From assembly GCF_947241705.1 (NCBI RefSeq), contig NC_079257.1:682001-746000 (forward strand): a stretch of 64,000 nucleotides of DNA, in the 5' to 3' direction. Position 1 is the stretch's first letter. Each line of letters begins with the position of its first letter. A program made the translations under genes and the position numbers. The notes under the pieces are model-generated. The model did no database searches and was not told where the DNA came from. It saw nothing but the letters and a program-made list of their open reading frames with translations. Below, piece after piece: positions 42,326 through 53,945 of the stretch. Source of the stretch: Saccharomyces mikatae IFO 1815 (taxonomy: Eukaryota > Ascomycota > Saccharomycetes > Saccharomycetales > Saccharomycetaceae).

Positions 42326-42548
42326 TTCTCAATCTTGAGCTTACGTGGACTTTCATATCCAGTGTCTGTTTCAATTAAAGAAAGGACTGATTTTCCTAGA
42401 ACTTATATCTCCAGGACTTCTCGTCTGTAAGAAGTAAATAAGAAAAAGTAAAACAAAAAAAGCCTGAAACTTATATGATGCTAAAAGTTTAATGTAGAAG
42501 GCGAAACGTATAACTAAACCAGGTTTAGAACCTATTTACCGTATATTT

Positions 42549-44618
42549 ATGTCAATCCAGGAGACTGTTGTCAAATATAGAGACGTTATAAATCAGCTAA
42601 CCACTGGCGATTTAAGGCGAATGGTTATAAAGTCAGAAAAATTGGCCCAGGTAATTGCATGTTCAAAAAGCACTGTTCGCTTTCATCATAAAGCATGCAG
42701 TGGTAAAACAGTAATTTATAAATGCATAAAAAAAGTACTACATTCCAGTATTACGCATCTATCTTCTGAATTTTCTTCACGAACTGATATTCTTCAATTT
42801 CTGCGTCTATATTCTGCATATCAGTATCAATTCCAAGCTTTGAGTGGACAAATAAAAAAATATTGCCGCATACAAAAATACTACCAGTTAAAGTTTGCCT
42901 TTATAGAACACTTAGAGACAGGAGCACAAATTGACGCTCCAACTCTATTGAGATTTTGGGTGATATCTCTAGATGAATTCATTAGAAAAGAACAATGGCT
43001 AAATAAGGGTTCCGAATTTTTACGCTTTTACACAATAATGATTGAATATTCGGCTTGGAAATGGGATACGGACAGTAAAAGACAACATGAATTCATGTGC
43101 CAATTCCGAATTAAATTCAAGGAATGCTTAATAAAATTTTATGAAAGTTTTGATCTTCAAATATCCAGCAATCCTTTGGAAGAGCTCATTGCGCCTTGGG
43201 AAAGAGCCGTTTATGTTGCGAGTCATATAGATGCATTTACTGGAGAACAAGTTAGGATAGATGGTGCTGAATTATTCTGGACATTTAAAAGTTTAATCTT
43301 CTCTTCCATTTCTTCTGTGGTGCTTCAGCTAAGTGACCTTCACAACATATTCAGCGCATTCCAACCTTACGGAAGGCAAACATTAGTTCGAGACTTTGCA
43401 CGGACACAATCTTTAAAGTGGGATAAGGATGACCAAGTTGGGAGCTTGATCCACGCCCTGATTCGTAATGATATGTTTCCTTATTTTAATCGGGAACAAA
43501 TAAACACGATGGGAGATGGAATATATTTCTTGCGGTTATTGAGAAAAAACTTCCAGGAGAATATAACCGACGTTAAAGATTTTCATGTTCAAGTGATGAA
43601 ATACTTGAATTTCCAATTTAAAAACAATTATAATTCGTTGATTAAATTACTAAAAATTCAAGGTAGAAATGGAAGATGTCCCAATATGGTTGCTCCTTCC
43701 TTGAACAACGGAAACAAATTTGAACTACTTCTTTCTTCTACCGATGAATACTACCATTTTGTTGATAATAAAGAACCTTTATGGCAACACAAATTATATC
43801 CCAAGATTTACACAAATGAGCAAGTTCCTATGCCTGCTGCTTCAGCTATATTTGATTCCGAAAAGAAATATGCAATGATATCACTATTGCGATATTACTT
43901 ACCTGAGAACAGAAAGTTTTTTAGGGTATATTTTCTGCCAAGTATTTTTAAAAGGATCTTGTATTACGGTACGAAGTTCGGTGAATTATATTTCATGGAA
44001 GATTGCTTGGAACGTTTGGTTATAGAATCCCTTATGATACTAGAACCATCATTAGTTGATCCAATAAACAATTTAGTTGAATCTAGCATAGTATCGCTTA
44101 AGAAAGCGGCACTAATTAGTGACGATAAAACTTCTTCAAGTGTCATTCTTTTGCCTCATAAAAAATTTAAATCACTTTGGGAACTAAACCAAGGCTTCAA
44201 TGAACCATTTTGGCCGAATGAATTCTTTTCGAATAATTGGCCCGATTTAGCGAACATGCAATTGGACGCAGGTCAAACCTTACAAGATGCTTTTGCATTT
44301 CACCTTTTTGAAATTGAACTGCCAATCATTGTCGATAATAAAAAAAATATGCATTTAAAACTCATTTCCAACATGTGCACCACTAGCATTTTGTACTTAT
44401 ACAATGAATCTGATTCCTTATCATTACTTACTATACAAAAAAAACTAGCTGTTTTACCGTCAAGTAAACGGAATGAGATCCTATTGAACAATTTGAACAG
44501 GCTAATTAAACGGAAGCTTTTGTTGACGAGGAAAGATATAGAAGGGCAAAAGGTATACTCATTTAACTATAATTACAAGAGTACCGATGAAAATACCGCG
44601 ATATTAAGACTTATTTAG
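42549..44618 (+). CDS. Uncharacterised cullin-like protein (YBR259W)
   Basis: 689 residues, unnamed in yeast as far as I know. The N-terminal 400 residues are helical. From about 443 on, the order of features resembles a cullin homology domain. RKFFRVYFLPSIFKRIL (456-472) recalls the cullin FxxxYxxxLxxRLL helix. EPFWP near 552-556 recalls the GFWP element. TSILYLYNESDSLSLLTIQ (612-630) recalls LTVLLLFNEADSLSFQDIQ, and VYSFNYNYKS (658-667) recalls FxFNxxF. The protein ends there, so winged-helix B, with the neddylation lysine and IVRIMK motif, is absent. These parallels are from memory of family motifs; the role as a ubiquitin-ligase scaffold is a hypothesis only. Converges with RGD1. Confidence 0.85.
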   Translation: MSIQETVVKYRDVINQLTTGDLRRMVIKSEKLAQVIACSKSTVRFHHKACSGKTVIYKCIKKVLHSSITHLSSEFSSRTDILQFLRLYSAYQYQFQALSGQIKKYCRIQKYYQLKFAFIEHLETGAQIDAPTLLRFWVISLDEFIRKEQWLNKGSEFLRFYTIMIEYSAWKWDTDSKRQHEFMCQFRIKFKECLIKFYESFDLQISSNPLEELIAPWERAVYVASHIDAFTGEQVRIDGAELFWTFKSLIFSSISSVVLQLSDLHNIFSAFQPYGRQTLVRDFARTQSLKWDKDDQVGSLIHALIRNDMFPYFNREQINTMGDGIYFLRLLRKNFQENITDVKDFHVQVMKYLNFQFKNNYNSLIKLLKIQGRNGRCPNMVAPSLNNGNKFELLLSSTDEYYHFVDNKEPLWQHKLYPKIYTNEQVPMPAASAIFDSEKKYAMISLLRYYLPENRKFFRVYFLPSIFKRILYYGTKFGELYFMEDCLERLVIESLMILEPSLVDPINNLVESSIVSLKKAALISDDKTSSSVILLPHKKFKSLWELNQGFNEPFWPNEFFSNNWPDLANMQLDAGQTLQDAFAFHLFEIELPIIVDNKKNMHLKLISNMCTTSILYLYNESDSLSLLTIQKKLAVLPSSKRNEILLNNLNRLIKRKLLLTRKDIEGQKVYSFNYNYKSTDENTAILRLI

Positions 44619-44795
44619 CAACAAGAAAGCACTTGACCTTCTCAGAGTAAATGATTATGAAATAGCACAATAGAATACAATCTTCTCTTTTCAGTATGTA
44701 ACTTTCCTCCTTTTTTCTGCTAATGTTTGATGAACAATGTCAATGTACGTATAACCGCGAATTAGAAGTGAAGTAAAACAATTTGAATGAAACGA

Positions 44796-46793
44796 TCATT
44801 CAGGTTCGAAAGCTTGGTCTGAAACCTCCAATAATACTTCCATCGCCATAATTTGGAAATTTACATCATTAGCATCATCTGGATTTGCAGGTGCAATAGT
44901 GGGCCCCCAAATTATACATAGAGCTCTTAAATTCATTCTGTTTTGAGCCTCATGTGCCAATACTCGTTTCAAATGGAAAACAAGGGCCCTTAAGGTCCAA
45001 TATTGAGCATCGGGAAGATTGTATATTAGTCCATGCATGAAATTTTTCCTTGTTGTCGGATCTTCAATTTGTAAACAAACTTTGATCTCCGAAGATAGAG
45101 CCTTTGGTAAAACACTATCAGGCAGTGATGCAAAAAATGTTTTCAGTAATGATCCTACTAAATAAATATTCGACTCAGAATGTGGCTTTGAAGGTAAAAT
45201 CATAGATATGTTGGCGGGATCCTTATCAATATCCTCCTTTAACTTGCTAACATCAAGTACATTTGCTGACTTTCTGTAAATTCCTTCTTGGTCAAGACCA
45301 TATTTGTCAATAACGTAGATGCACTGACGTACTATCGCAGGGACCATATCTTGTTCGAATTCTATCAATGATTCTAGTGGTACACCAAATGTTTTGAAAT
45401 TTTTTTGGACCCCAGGAGGCATATTGTTGTTGGTCTGGATATGAGAAATCGGACGGTCCGAATCCAAGGAGTTGATCAATTCTTCCGGAATCTGTGGACT
45501 ATTATTACCAGGATCCAAAGTTTTTGTTATAGATGATGTGGTGTCGTTGGTTAATATAGAAGAAGACGGTGACATGGCGCCAGCAGCGGTATTGGTTGAA
45601 GAGACAGATGAAGCCATGGTAGGTGGAAGTTGTTTATTTGTATTTAGAGACGGTGTGGCACCGTTAGGGTTGGTATTTGGGACAGCAATGGCGTTATTAC
45701 TGCTCAAAAAAGGTGATTCATTATGAGTAGATATCATTCTCTTTGGGATAGAATTTCTTGAAGGATCTACGGCAAATTTTGGAGGATTCTTATTCTTTTG
45801 CCCATGGTTCATCGATGGGTGCTTTTTGTAAGATACAGGAATCAAATTTTTGTTAATCAAAAGGGAATGCTTTCCTGTTTGGTTATATTTATTCAAAAAG
45901 CTGTAAAGATCGCGCTCACTGGAAACCGATCCAGCAAAAGACTTCATAGATTTGGTGGAGTCTAAAGGGCTTATCGTGACACCTGTATTTAGGACTAAAT
46001 TTTCCGTCCATATTGTGTACTTCTGTAGTTGAATAGTCATCGCTGTATCTATCTCTAAGATCAAATCTTTTAATTCTTGGACAATTTTCGGTCTCTCCTT
46101 CGTTATGAACGTGTTTCTTAAAGAATTGGAGTGATCCACCTTTTGCTTATATTCCAGATCGGCATTATCGATTTTCCTTAGCAATTCTTCTTCCTGTTCT
46201 TTCGTAGTTTTAGAACCTCTCAAGGTCAGCTTGGTCTTTGTTGGATCGGTCATTCTTAATTTGTCCCAATCCTGACATAACGAATTGTAGCGAGATTGGG
46301 CCTTTTCTGCGCTATGTATAGCATCTGAAACATCCTTTTCTAATCTTTTGCTGTTTTCCTTGACAGACTTTCTTAGCTTCGTCATAGTTAATAGAAGACT
46401 ACTAATTTCCGAATACATTTTCTGTAAGGCAGTGATGTAACTTTGCTTCACCTGAGCCATCTTTCCATCAAACCCCAATACTTCATGGATCATCTTTTTT
46501 AAAGATGAATTTGTTGAACCGTCAACGTTAAAGAAATGCTTGTATTGCTTAGAAAGCTCCTGGACGTGTTCTTCCTCGAAAACGTATTTCTTTCTAACAA
46601 ACTTCATAAATTCTTCACAAGTCAAAAGCGACTGCTTTAAACGACTCAACAAAGCATTAATTGCCACATCTGAATTTAGCACCTTCTTGATCTCTGGCGT
46701 GTTGAAAAGGTGTGTCAAATCATTGGCACTAGCATCATGCGATGACTTCGCACTTACTACTGTATCAGTTGATTTCCTTGCAGTTTCTTCCAT
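44796..46793 (-). CDS. RGD1: F-BAR RhoGAP for Rho3/Rho4
   Basis: 665 residues. An F-BAR (FCH) helical domain fills about 30-310, with heptad-like helices ([20 protein letters not shown], then the long [20 protein letters not shown] stretch). The middle (about 340-470) is Ser/Asn/Pro-rich and disordered. The RhoGAP domain starts at about 475 (FGVPLESL) and contains the arginine finger Arg507 in [10 protein letters not shown]. Its later helices include [15 protein letters not shown] and [12 protein letters not shown]. Known role: GAP for Rho3 and Rho4, acting on membranes and actin at sites of growth and under low pH. All key residues are present. Confidence 0.96.
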   Translation of the reverse strand: MEETARKSTDTVVSAKSSHDASANDLTHLFNTPEIKKVLNSDVAINALLSRLKQSLLTCEEFMKFVRKKYVFEEEHVQELSKQYKHFFNVDGSTNSSLKKMIHEVLGFDGKMAQVKQSYITALQKMYSEISSLLLTMTKLRKSVKENSKRLEKDVSDAIHSAEKAQSRYNSLCQDWDKLRMTDPTKTKLTLRGSKTTKEQEEELLRKIDNADLEYKQKVDHSNSLRNTFITKERPKIVQELKDLILEIDTAMTIQLQKYTIWTENLVLNTGVTISPLDSTKSMKSFAGSVSSERDLYSFLNKYNQTGKHSLLINKNLIPVSYKKHPSMNHGQKNKNPPKFAVDPSRNSIPKRMISTHNESPFLSSNNAIAVPNTNPNGATPSLNTNKQLPPTMASSVSSTNTAAGAMSPSSSILTNDTTSSITKTLDPGNNSPQIPEELINSLDSDRPISHIQTNNNMPPGVQKNFKTFGVPLESLIEFEQDMVPAIVRQCIYVIDKYGLDQEGIYRKSANVLDVSKLKEDIDKDPANISMILPSKPHSESNIYLVGSLLKTFFASLPDSVLPKALSSEIKVCLQIEDPTTRKNFMHGLIYNLPDAQYWTLRALVFHLKRVLAHEAQNRMNLRALCIIWGPTIAPANPDDANDVNFQIMAMEVLLEVSDQAFEPE

Positions 46794-46978
46794 CTTGTCT
46801 ATATCACTGCTCTTTAGTCTTCAGTTAGCGTATGTTACTAGTTCATATACTATTTTGTTACATTATTTTTTAGGTTCGTTTCTCCTGCATGTATCGAAAA
46901 AAAGTCTATATAATGGCACAAATTATACAATTCCATTACAAAAAAAGTGTATCTGTATGAATCTATGTATCCATGGTT

Positions 46979-47716
<738 letters not shown>

Positions 47717-47859
47717 TCACACTCATGTGCTTTGAAGAATACAGAGTTAGAATTAAATTTTTTTTCATACTTTTTCTGAATATAAAGATTTACACAGAGT
47801 CGTTATCATATTTTATATACATGAACGTGTTCATTACAGTAGGGAAAACGGGGACTTCG

Positions 47860-48180
47860 CTAGCTCCTCCCCCAGGAATAGATCCAATTGACAGAGTTTC
47901 TTATTTGCCCGTTCCATATATCTTTCATACTCTCCCCCATGGTTCTGGTCCATGCAGTGCCGTCATTCATCACGACTTGTTTGCGGTTTGTGGTCCCTTC
48001 GGATGCCACTTCTTTTCTGTCAATCAGGTCCTGTGCTTGATGATCTTGTTTTAACCATGTAGCATCGTGATCATAGAAGTAGCCATTGTTGCTGAATCGG
48101 TAGAGGTAGAAAACAGAGCCGATTGCTCCCACAGAAAAAGTCCACTTCACAGACTTGACTAATGTACCCATTTTAGACAT
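47860..48180 (-). CDS. MIC12: MICOS subunit Mic12 (Aim5)
   Basis: 106 residues. There is one hydrophobic segment near the N-terminus (about 12-27, TFSVGAIGSVFYLYRF), which anchors it in the inner mitochondrial membrane, and a hydrophilic remainder ending in IRNSVNWIYSWGRS. Known role: links Mic10 and Mic60/Mic19 modules at cristae junctions. There is a second Met at position 4, so the exact start is not certain. Divergent from the mitochondrial gene SHM1, and thus possibly co-regulated. Confidence 0.92.
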   Translation of the reverse strand: MSKMGTLVKSVKWTFSVGAIGSVFYLYRFSNNGYFYDHDATWLKQDHQAQDLIDRKEVASEGTTNRKQVVMNDGTAWTRTMGESMKDIWNGQIRNSVNWIYSWGRS

Positions 48181-48398
48181 GCTTCTACCTATTATTCACG
48201 TATTCTTGCTCTACTTCCTACCCCCCTCTCACCATGATAGAACATGTAATGGTCTCTTATTTTTTTTTTTACCGATTCGCTCATCCGTCGTAATAGAGAA
48301 AAAAAAAATCTAACAAAACCATCGCATGTTGGAGAGTAACAAACTATCAAGAAACAGCTAGTCAGCCTTTTCCGATTTAGTCTTACAGCTTCTCAACC

Positions 48399-49871
48399 AT
48401 GTTGCCCAGAGTTTCCGCATTGGCCAAATGTATGGCAACTGTCCATCGTCGTGGGCTACTTACCAGTGGTGCACAATCATTAGTCTCCAAACCAGTTTCC
48501 GAAGGAGATCCAGAAATGTTCGACATCTTGCAACAAGAACGTTTCAGACAAAAGCACTCAATTACTTTAATTCCATCAGAAAACTTCACTTCGAAGGCTG
48601 TCATGGATCTGTTAGGTTCTGAGTTGCAAAACAAGTATTCTGAAGGTTATCCAGGCGAAAGATACTACGGTGGTAATGAAATCATCGATAAGTCCGAATC
48701 GTTGTGTCAAGCAAGAGCTTTGGAACTGTACGGATTAGATCCTGCCAAATGGGGGGTTAACGTTCAGCCATTGAGTGGGGCTCCTGCCAATTTGTACGTT
48801 TACTCTGCTATCATGAACATTGGTGAAAGATTGATGGGATTGGATTTACCAGATGGTGGTCACTTGTCACATGGATACCAATTGAAGTCGGGAACACCTA
48901 TCTCTTTTATTTCCAAATACTTCCAAAGTATGCCGTACCATGTTGACCATACTACTGGGTTGATCGATTACGATAATTTGCAAGTGTTGGCCAAGGCATT
49001 CAGACCAAAAGTCATTGTTGCCGGTACGTCCGCATATTCGAGATTAATAGATTACGCCAAATTTGAGGAAATCTCTCAGGAATGCGGTGCATACTTAATG
49101 AGTGATATGGCACACATTTCCGGTCTGGTAGCAGCCAATGTTGTTCCATCTCCATTTGAATACTCTGATATTGTCACAACAACCACACATAAGTCCTTGA
49201 GGGGCCCAAGAGGCGCCATGATTTTTTTCAGAAAGGGTATCAAGTCTGTCACCAAAAAGGGCAAAGAAATCCCATATGAGTTGGAAAAAAAAATCAATTT
49301 CTCTGTGTTCCCAGGCCATCAAGGTGGCCCTCATAATCATACCATCGGTGCAATGGCAGTAGCATTAAAACAGGCCATGTCTCCAGAATTCAAAGAGTAT
49401 CAACAAAAAATTGTTGATAACAGCAAATGGTTTGCTCAGGAGCTAACTAAGAGGGGCTATAAGCTGGTTTCGGGAGGTACCGATAATCACTTGATTGTCA
49501 TTGACTTATCCAGCACTAACGTGGATGGTGCCCGTGTGGAAACTATTTTGAGTGCTTTGAATATTGCTGCTAACAAGAACACTATCCCAGGCGACAAAAG
49601 TGCTCTTTTCCCCTCTGGTCTAAGAATCGGTACTCCAGCGATGACCACCAGAGGATTTGGTCGTGAGGAATTTTCTCAAGTTGCCAAATACATTGATTCT
49701 GCCGTTAAGTTGGCTGAAAACTTGAAAGCTTTGGAACCAACAACAAAACTAGATGCAAGATCAAGACTCAATGAGTTTAAGAAATTGTGCAATGAATCTA
49801 GTGAAGTTGCCAGTTTGTCTGAGGAAATTTCCAATTGGGTGGGCCAATACCCCGTCCCAGGTGAAGTCTAA
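48399..49871 (+). CDS. SHM1: Mitochondrial serine hydroxymethyltransferase
   Basis: 490 residues. The first ~20 residues ([20 protein letters not shown]) are basic and amphipathic, a mitochondrial presequence, which separates it from cytosolic Shm2. The PLP fold contains [27 protein letters not shown], and the Schiff-base lysine Lys265 in [28 protein letters not shown] closes the active site. Reaction: interconversion of serine + THF with glycine + methylene-THF, supplying one-carbon units. Codon bias suggests good expression. Its stop is 37 bases from the converging YPT10 stop. Confidence 0.97.
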   Translation: MLPRVSALAKCMATVHRRGLLTSGAQSLVSKPVSEGDPEMFDILQQERFRQKHSITLIPSENFTSKAVMDLLGSELQNKYSEGYPGERYYGGNEIIDKSESLCQARALELYGLDPAKWGVNVQPLSGAPANLYVYSAIMNIGERLMGLDLPDGGHLSHGYQLKSGTPISFISKYFQSMPYHVDHTTGLIDYDNLQVLAKAFRPKVIVAGTSAYSRLIDYAKFEEISQECGAYLMSDMAHISGLVAANVVPSPFEYSDIVTTTTHKSLRGPRGAMIFFRKGIKSVTKKGKEIPYELEKKINFSVFPGHQGGPHNHTIGAMAVALKQAMSPEFKEYQQKIVDNSKWFAQELTKRGYKLVSGGTDNHLIVIDLSSTNVDGARVETILSALNIAANKNTIPGDKSALFPSGLRIGTPAMTTRGFGREEFSQVAKYIDSAVKLAENLKALEPTTKLDARSRLNEFKKLCNESSEVASLSEEISNWVGQYPVPGEV

Positions 49872-49908
49872 GTAAGCTTATAAATTAGAATACATACATC
49901 TTTACGTA

Positions 49909-50508
49909 TTAACATATGCAACTACCGCCACTTTTTTTCTTGCTTATTTCTAATTTATTCCCCTGTTCATCGTCCTTCAACAGTCTCTTGAATTGACTTT
50001 CAGGAACCAGACTGATTATTATCCCATTTAACGTATCGAAATTGTACCCGGTCTTTGCACTGACGAGAACATACGGTAGATCCTGTAATTCTGCCGGTAT
50101 AGTCACTTCGTCTAAGTGCTCTTCGCGGACCAAGTCATACTTATTGCCAACGAGGATAACTTGCGTTCCTTGCGCACGGTCCTGCAAGTCTTGAAACCAT
50201 GTTTTTGCACACTGCAGACTGGATATATCACCTAATTCAAATACAAGCAAAGCGATATTTGCATCTCGGTAATACATTGGTACTAGTGATTTGTACCGTT
50301 CTTGGCCTGCTGTGTCCCATATCTCCATATGGATACGTTTATCTGTAGTTGTGTCGTCAGAAGGAATTTCAATTGTCTTGGTGATGAACGCCGCACCTAT
50401 CGTAGCCGCATGTTTTGCTAGAAACTTGCCTGATTTGAGCCTAGTTACTACACTTGTTTTCCCCACTGAAGAATCGCCTAGTAGTACCACTTTAATGGTT
50501 GCTTCCAT
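49909..50508 (-). CDS. YPT10: Rab-family GTPase
   Basis: 199 residues. G boxes: GDSSVGKTS (11-19), [12 protein letters not shown] (G3), NKYD (G4) and SAKTG (G5), all canonical. The C-terminus GGSCIC provides the CxC double-cysteine for geranylgeranylation. Between boxes the effector loop ([10 protein letters not shown]) is Rab5-like (TIGA(A)F). Known: a non-essential Rab acting in Golgi or endosomal traffic; overexpression disturbs Golgi membranes. Short 3' gap to SHM1 (37 bases). Diverges from TSC10 (201 bases). Confidence 0.96.
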   Translation of the reverse strand: MEATIKVVLLGDSSVGKTSVVTRLKSGKFLAKHAATIGAAFITKTIEIPSDDTTTDKRIHMEIWDTAGQERYKSLVPMYYRDANIALLVFELGDISSLQCAKTWFQDLQDRAQGTQVILVGNKYDLVREEHLDEVTIPAELQDLPYVLVSAKTGYNFDTLNGIIISLVPESQFKRLLKDDEQGNKLEISKKKSGGSCIC

Positions 50509-50709
50509 GCTCGTATTCCCCCCGTTTTGTGTTATATATTTTTGGCGTAAACACTACCATTGTCACTTAACGTGGAACGTAAGGCTAAAAAACAATAAAA
50601 CGACAAAAAATGAAAAACGAAAAATGAAAAGAATTTCTCTATTCTTTATAGAAATGACCATTTAAGGTTACCTCAAAAGGCAGATTGGAAGCATAATCGT
50701 TTAAAATTT

Positions 50710-51672
50710 ATGAAGTACACTCTAGAAGACCAAGTTGTGTTAATCACTGGTGGTTCACAAGGTCTGGGGAAAGAATTTGCCAAGAAATACTATAATGAGG
50801 CTGAAAACACAAAAATCATTATTGTTAGTAGATCTGAGGCGAAACTACTGGACACATGTAACGAAATTAGGCTTGAAGCCCACCTGAGAAGGGAGACTAC
50901 TGACGAGGGCCAGGTTCAACATAAGTTGGCCGCCCCCTTGGACCTTGAGCAACGATTGTTTTATTATCCATGCGACTTGTCCTGCTATGAATCTGTGGAA
51001 TGCTTGTTCAATGTCTTGAGAGACTTGGATATGCTGCCCACACAAACTTTATGCTGTGCAGGAGGGTCCGTTCCTAAGTTATTTCGTGGTTTGAGCGGAA
51101 GTGAGTTGAATTTAGGTATGGACATCAACTATAAGACTACTTTGAATGTGGCACATCAGATTGCTCTTGCAGAGCAAACAAGGGAACATCACCTTATCAT
51201 CTTTTCCAGTGTCACAGCCCTTTACCCGTTTGTTGGCTATTCACAGTATGCGCCTGCGAAGGCTGCAATTAAATCACTGGTAGCCATTCTAAGACAAGAA
51301 TTGACGAACTTCCGTATCAGTTGTGTCTATCCCGGTAACTTTGAAAGTGAGGGTTTCACTCTGGAACAGGTGACCAAACCTGAAATTACGAAGCTGATTG
51401 AAGGTCCTTCAGATGCTATCCCATGCAAACAGGCATGCGATATTATTGTCAAGTCGCTGGCCAGAGGACACGATGACGTCTTCACAGATTTCGTCGGATG
51501 GATGATAATGGGAATGGATCTGGGACTCACCGTAAAGAAAAGTCGCTTTGTTCCTTTACAATGGCTTTTGGGTGTCCTATCAAACATCCTTGTTGTTCCC
51601 TTCTACATGGTTGGCTGTTCTTGGTACATCAAAAAATGGTTTCGTGAAAATGATGGTAAAAAAGCCAATTGA
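50710..51672 (+). CDS. TSC10: 3-ketodihydrosphingosine reductase
   Basis: 320 residues, a short-chain dehydrogenase. The cofactor motif TGGSQGLG is at 13-20. Tyr180 and Lys184 of the YxxxK pair lie in YSQYAPAKAAIKS, with the catalytic Ser before them in IIFSSVTAL. C-terminal hydrophobic helices (about 280-310, WLLGVLSNILVVPFYMVG) anchor it in the ER membrane, and a Lys-rich tail (REND GKKAN) follows. Reaction: NADPH reduction of 3-ketosphinganine to dihydrosphingosine, second step of sphingolipid synthesis. Essential. Confidence 0.97.
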   Translation: MKYTLEDQVVLITGGSQGLGKEFAKKYYNEAENTKIIIVSRSEAKLLDTCNEIRLEAHLRRETTDEGQVQHKLAAPLDLEQRLFYYPCDLSCYESVECLFNVLRDLDMLPTQTLCCAGGSVPKLFRGLSGSELNLGMDINYKTTLNVAHQIALAEQTREHHLIIFSSVTALYPFVGYSQYAPAKAAIKSLVAILRQELTNFRISCVYPGNFESEGFTLEQVTKPEITKLIEGPSDAIPCKQACDIIVKSLARGHDDVFTDFVGWMIMGMDLGLTVKKSRFVPLQWLLGVLSNILVVPFYMVGCSWYIKKWFRENDGKKAN

Positions 51673-51981
51673 GGGCACAAGCCCCATCACCTCCGATACT
51701 TAATGAATTTTGTTTACTCCTTTCAAGACAAATCTAATTTCCTAGCTATTTGTACATGTATAAATGTATAAGAAACTTTAATTATAACATTATTCTTTAT
51801 TATTCCTTCAGCAATTTTTCCTTATCCTAGTCTTTTTCGCTATTATTTGAGAGTTTGTCTTATGAGCACCGATGCGATGAGGTGAAAAAAAAAAGTAGAA
51901 GAAAATTTTCTCCTCTCACTTCTACTAAAAGATTATTTTCTTCAATAACAGTCAAGTAAACAATATATCATTAAAGCTAGA
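51673..51981. promoter_or_regulatory. REI1 promoter
   Basis: 309 bases between TSC10 and REI1. The first half is AT-rich 3' region (TATTATTCC, TTAATTATAAC). The second half holds a PAC and an RRPE element, described separately. A near-ARS match (TAAATGTATAA, 10 of 11) is at about 51761. Confidence 0.6.
51874..51910 (+). promoter_or_regulatory. PAC and RRPE elements of REI1
   Basis: GCGATGAGGT (51874-51883) matches PAC at nine of ten positions and GAAAATTTTC (51901-51910) is an RRPE core. They are 72-108 bases upstream of the REI1 ATG, the standard ribosome-biogenesis arrangement, and agree with Rei1 being a 60S assembly factor. Confidence 0.8.
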
Positions 51982-53163
51982 ATGAGCAGCAGTGGTGTCT
52001 ATACGTGTAACTCATGTGTTTTAACTTTTGGTGCAAGCGAGGAGCAGCGGGCCCACATGAAGTCGGACTGGCATCGTTACAATTTGAAAAGACGTGTTGC
52101 TCAATTGCCCCCAATATCATTCGAGACATTTGATTCAAAGGTATCAGCTGCTGCCGCCAGCAATAGCGAGGCGGTTGGTAAAGAGAAACCCATGACCAAG
52201 AAAGAGTTAAAGAGAAGGGAGAAGCAAGCATTGCTCGAAAAGAAGAAGAAGTTATTGGAAATCGCCAGGGCTAATATGCTAGAGAACATACAAAAGAGCC
52301 AAGAAGGAGAGACTCCTAACATGAGCAAGCTGTCTTTAGAGGAAAAGGAGGAGAGCAAGGAAAACGAGGAGCCAAGGAAGGAGGAGCTTGAAGAAGTGAA
52401 CGAGGAAGAGATGGCAGAAAGAGTGATGCAGGAAAAATTACGCAACAGAGTGGATATTCCCTTAGAACAATGCTTATTTTGTGAGCACAATAAGCACTTT
52501 GATGGTATAGAAGAGAACTTAGAACACATGTTTAGGACCCATGGGTTTTATATCCCAGAACAAAAATATCTAGTCGACAAAACCGGGTTGGTAAAGTATA
52601 TGTCAGAGAAAATTGGTCTTGGTAACATTTGTATTGTTTGTAATTTCCAAGGTAGAACGTTAACTGCTGTGAGGCAACACATGCTGGCAAAGAGACATTG
52701 CAAGATTCCATATGAAAGCGAAGACGAGAGGTTAGAAATATCTGAATTTTACGATTTCACAAGTTCCTACGCAAGCTTCGAGAACAACACAGTAGCAGAA
52801 AACGAAGATGACTGGGAAGATGTGGACAGCGATGAAGCTAGGAGCGACGATGAAGATTTGCCACAAGAATACTTATATAACGACGGTATAGAACTACATC
52901 TACCGACAGGTATCAAAGTTGGTCACAGGTCCTTGCAAAGATACTACAAGCAGGACTTGAAGCCTGAAGTGATACTAACCGAAGGACAAGGTACTCTGGT
53001 CGCTGCAGAGACAAGGTCGTTCTTACCTGCGTTCGACAGAAAGGGCGTACAGGCACAAAAACGTGTTTGGCAAACTGAAAGGTTTGATAAGAAGAGGCTC
53101 GATAAAAGAAGCGCCAAGTTCGTCAATAACCAACCACATTACAGAGACCAACTCCTGCAGTGA
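51982..53163 (+). CDS. REI1: Cytoplasmic 60S maturation zinc-finger factor
   Basis: 393 residues. Three C2H2-type fingers are visible: YTCNSCVLTF...HMKSDWH at the N-terminus (about 8-33), CLFCEHNKHF...HMFRTH (about 167-190), and CIVCNFQGRTLTAVRQHMLAKRHC (about 212-235, in two parts). A Lys/Glu-rich coil separates finger 1 and 2 (about 70-150). A Ser/Asp/Glu-rich acidic stretch (about 275-295) precedes the conserved C-terminal helix region QRYYKQDLKPEV, which enters the exit tunnel region. Known role: releases Arx1-Alb1 and probes the polypeptide exit tunnel of nascent 60S subunits. Confidence 0.97.
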   Translation: MSSSGVYTCNSCVLTFGASEEQRAHMKSDWHRYNLKRRVAQLPPISFETFDSKVSAAAASNSEAVGKEKPMTKKELKRREKQALLEKKKKLLEIARANMLENIQKSQEGETPNMSKLSLEEKEESKENEEPRKEELEEVNEEEMAERVMQEKLRNRVDIPLEQCLFCEHNKHFDGIEENLEHMFRTHGFYIPEQKYLVDKTGLVKYMSEKIGLGNICIVCNFQGRTLTAVRQHMLAKRHCKIPYESEDERLEISEFYDFTSSYASFENNTVAENEDDWEDVDSDEARSDDEDLPQEYLYNDGIELHLPTGIKVGHRSLQRYYKQDLKPEVILTEGQGTLVAAETRSFLPAFDRKGVQAQKRVWQTERFDKKRLDKRSAKFVNNQPHYRDQLLQ

Positions 53164-53447
53164 TACATTCCGCACAGTTGTTTCTTTTTACTCAATTTGT
53201 CACATATATACTCCTTCACCATTTGTACATTAGATAGTTTTATTTTGCCTTCTCTTTTGCACTTTTATAATTGTTCAATCGTTCTTTGATTGCATGTTCA
53301 AACTTCTTTAACTAATAATAAAGATATATGATTCCGGGTATTTCTGAGCCCTTGTTTAGCGCAAAAATCTCAAAAGTGAAAGATCTAAGAGACTTTTCAA
53401 AGCAGCTGCAACAATCAGCAAAGTTGAAAGTACCGATCACTGAAAAG

Positions 53448-53765
53448 ATGTTGGCACGCAGTTTGGGATACAGATTCATATCGACCAGTCGTGTTCTATT
53501 CAATAAGCCTGCAGTTAAATCAGTGGTGTCATCATGTCCTGCGGGAACATCACTAAATTTAAACATATGGAAAAGCGGTAAGGACGCAGTGGCACTGGAA
53601 GACAAGGAATATCCAAACTGGTTATGGGGGATATTGAATAATGAGCAGACCGTTGAGCATACAACAAAAGATCCGGAGGGTGAGGCTTTATTAAAAAGAA
53701 GAAAGAACATCAGGAAGGCCAACAGACAGCGAATCAAACAGAACAATTTCCTAAGCCAGCTCTGA
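53448..53765 (+). CDS. MRPL37: Mitochondrial large-subunit ribosomal protein mL54
   Basis: 105 residues from ATG 53448. [21 protein letters not shown] is a typical cleavable mitochondrial presequence, and this matches the family start. The body contains [31 protein letters not shown] and ends with basic [17 protein letters not shown]. The reading frame is open upstream to another ATG at 53328, which would add 40 residues; I chose the inner start because the presequence would otherwise be buried. Known role: structural subunit of the mitoribosomal large subunit. Confidence 0.92.
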   Translation: MLARSLGYRFISTSRVLFNKPAVKSVVSSCPAGTSLNLNIWKSGKDAVALEDKEYPNWLWGILNNEQTVEHTTKDPEGEALLKRRKNIRKANRQRIKQNNFLSQL

Positions 53766-53945
53766 CTTCTGATTCATAGAATGGAGCTTGACATCCTTGT
53801 AAATATAAGAACGTACTTGTGTATTAATGCGTATGTATTTCGTAATATGTATTCAAAACTTAGTACAAGAACATACATATAAAAAGTTGAGCGTTATATA
53901 GTTTCATCAAATAAGAATAATAATTCAAAGAAGGCGAGCAGAAAT

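Noticed and set aside
52101-52529. Minus-strand open frame of 142 codons inside REI1, equivalent to the SLM6 (YBR266C) reading frame of S. cerevisiae
   Set aside because: It lies wholly opposite REI1 coding sequence. Its Ser/Phe/Leu-rich composition is the mirror of REI1 Lys/Glu codons. Retention of the frame does not show that it is a separate gene.
53328-53447. Annotating MRPL37 from the outer ATG
   Set aside because: The mitochondrial presequence starts at 53448 and matches the family start; the extension is kept as a finding instead.
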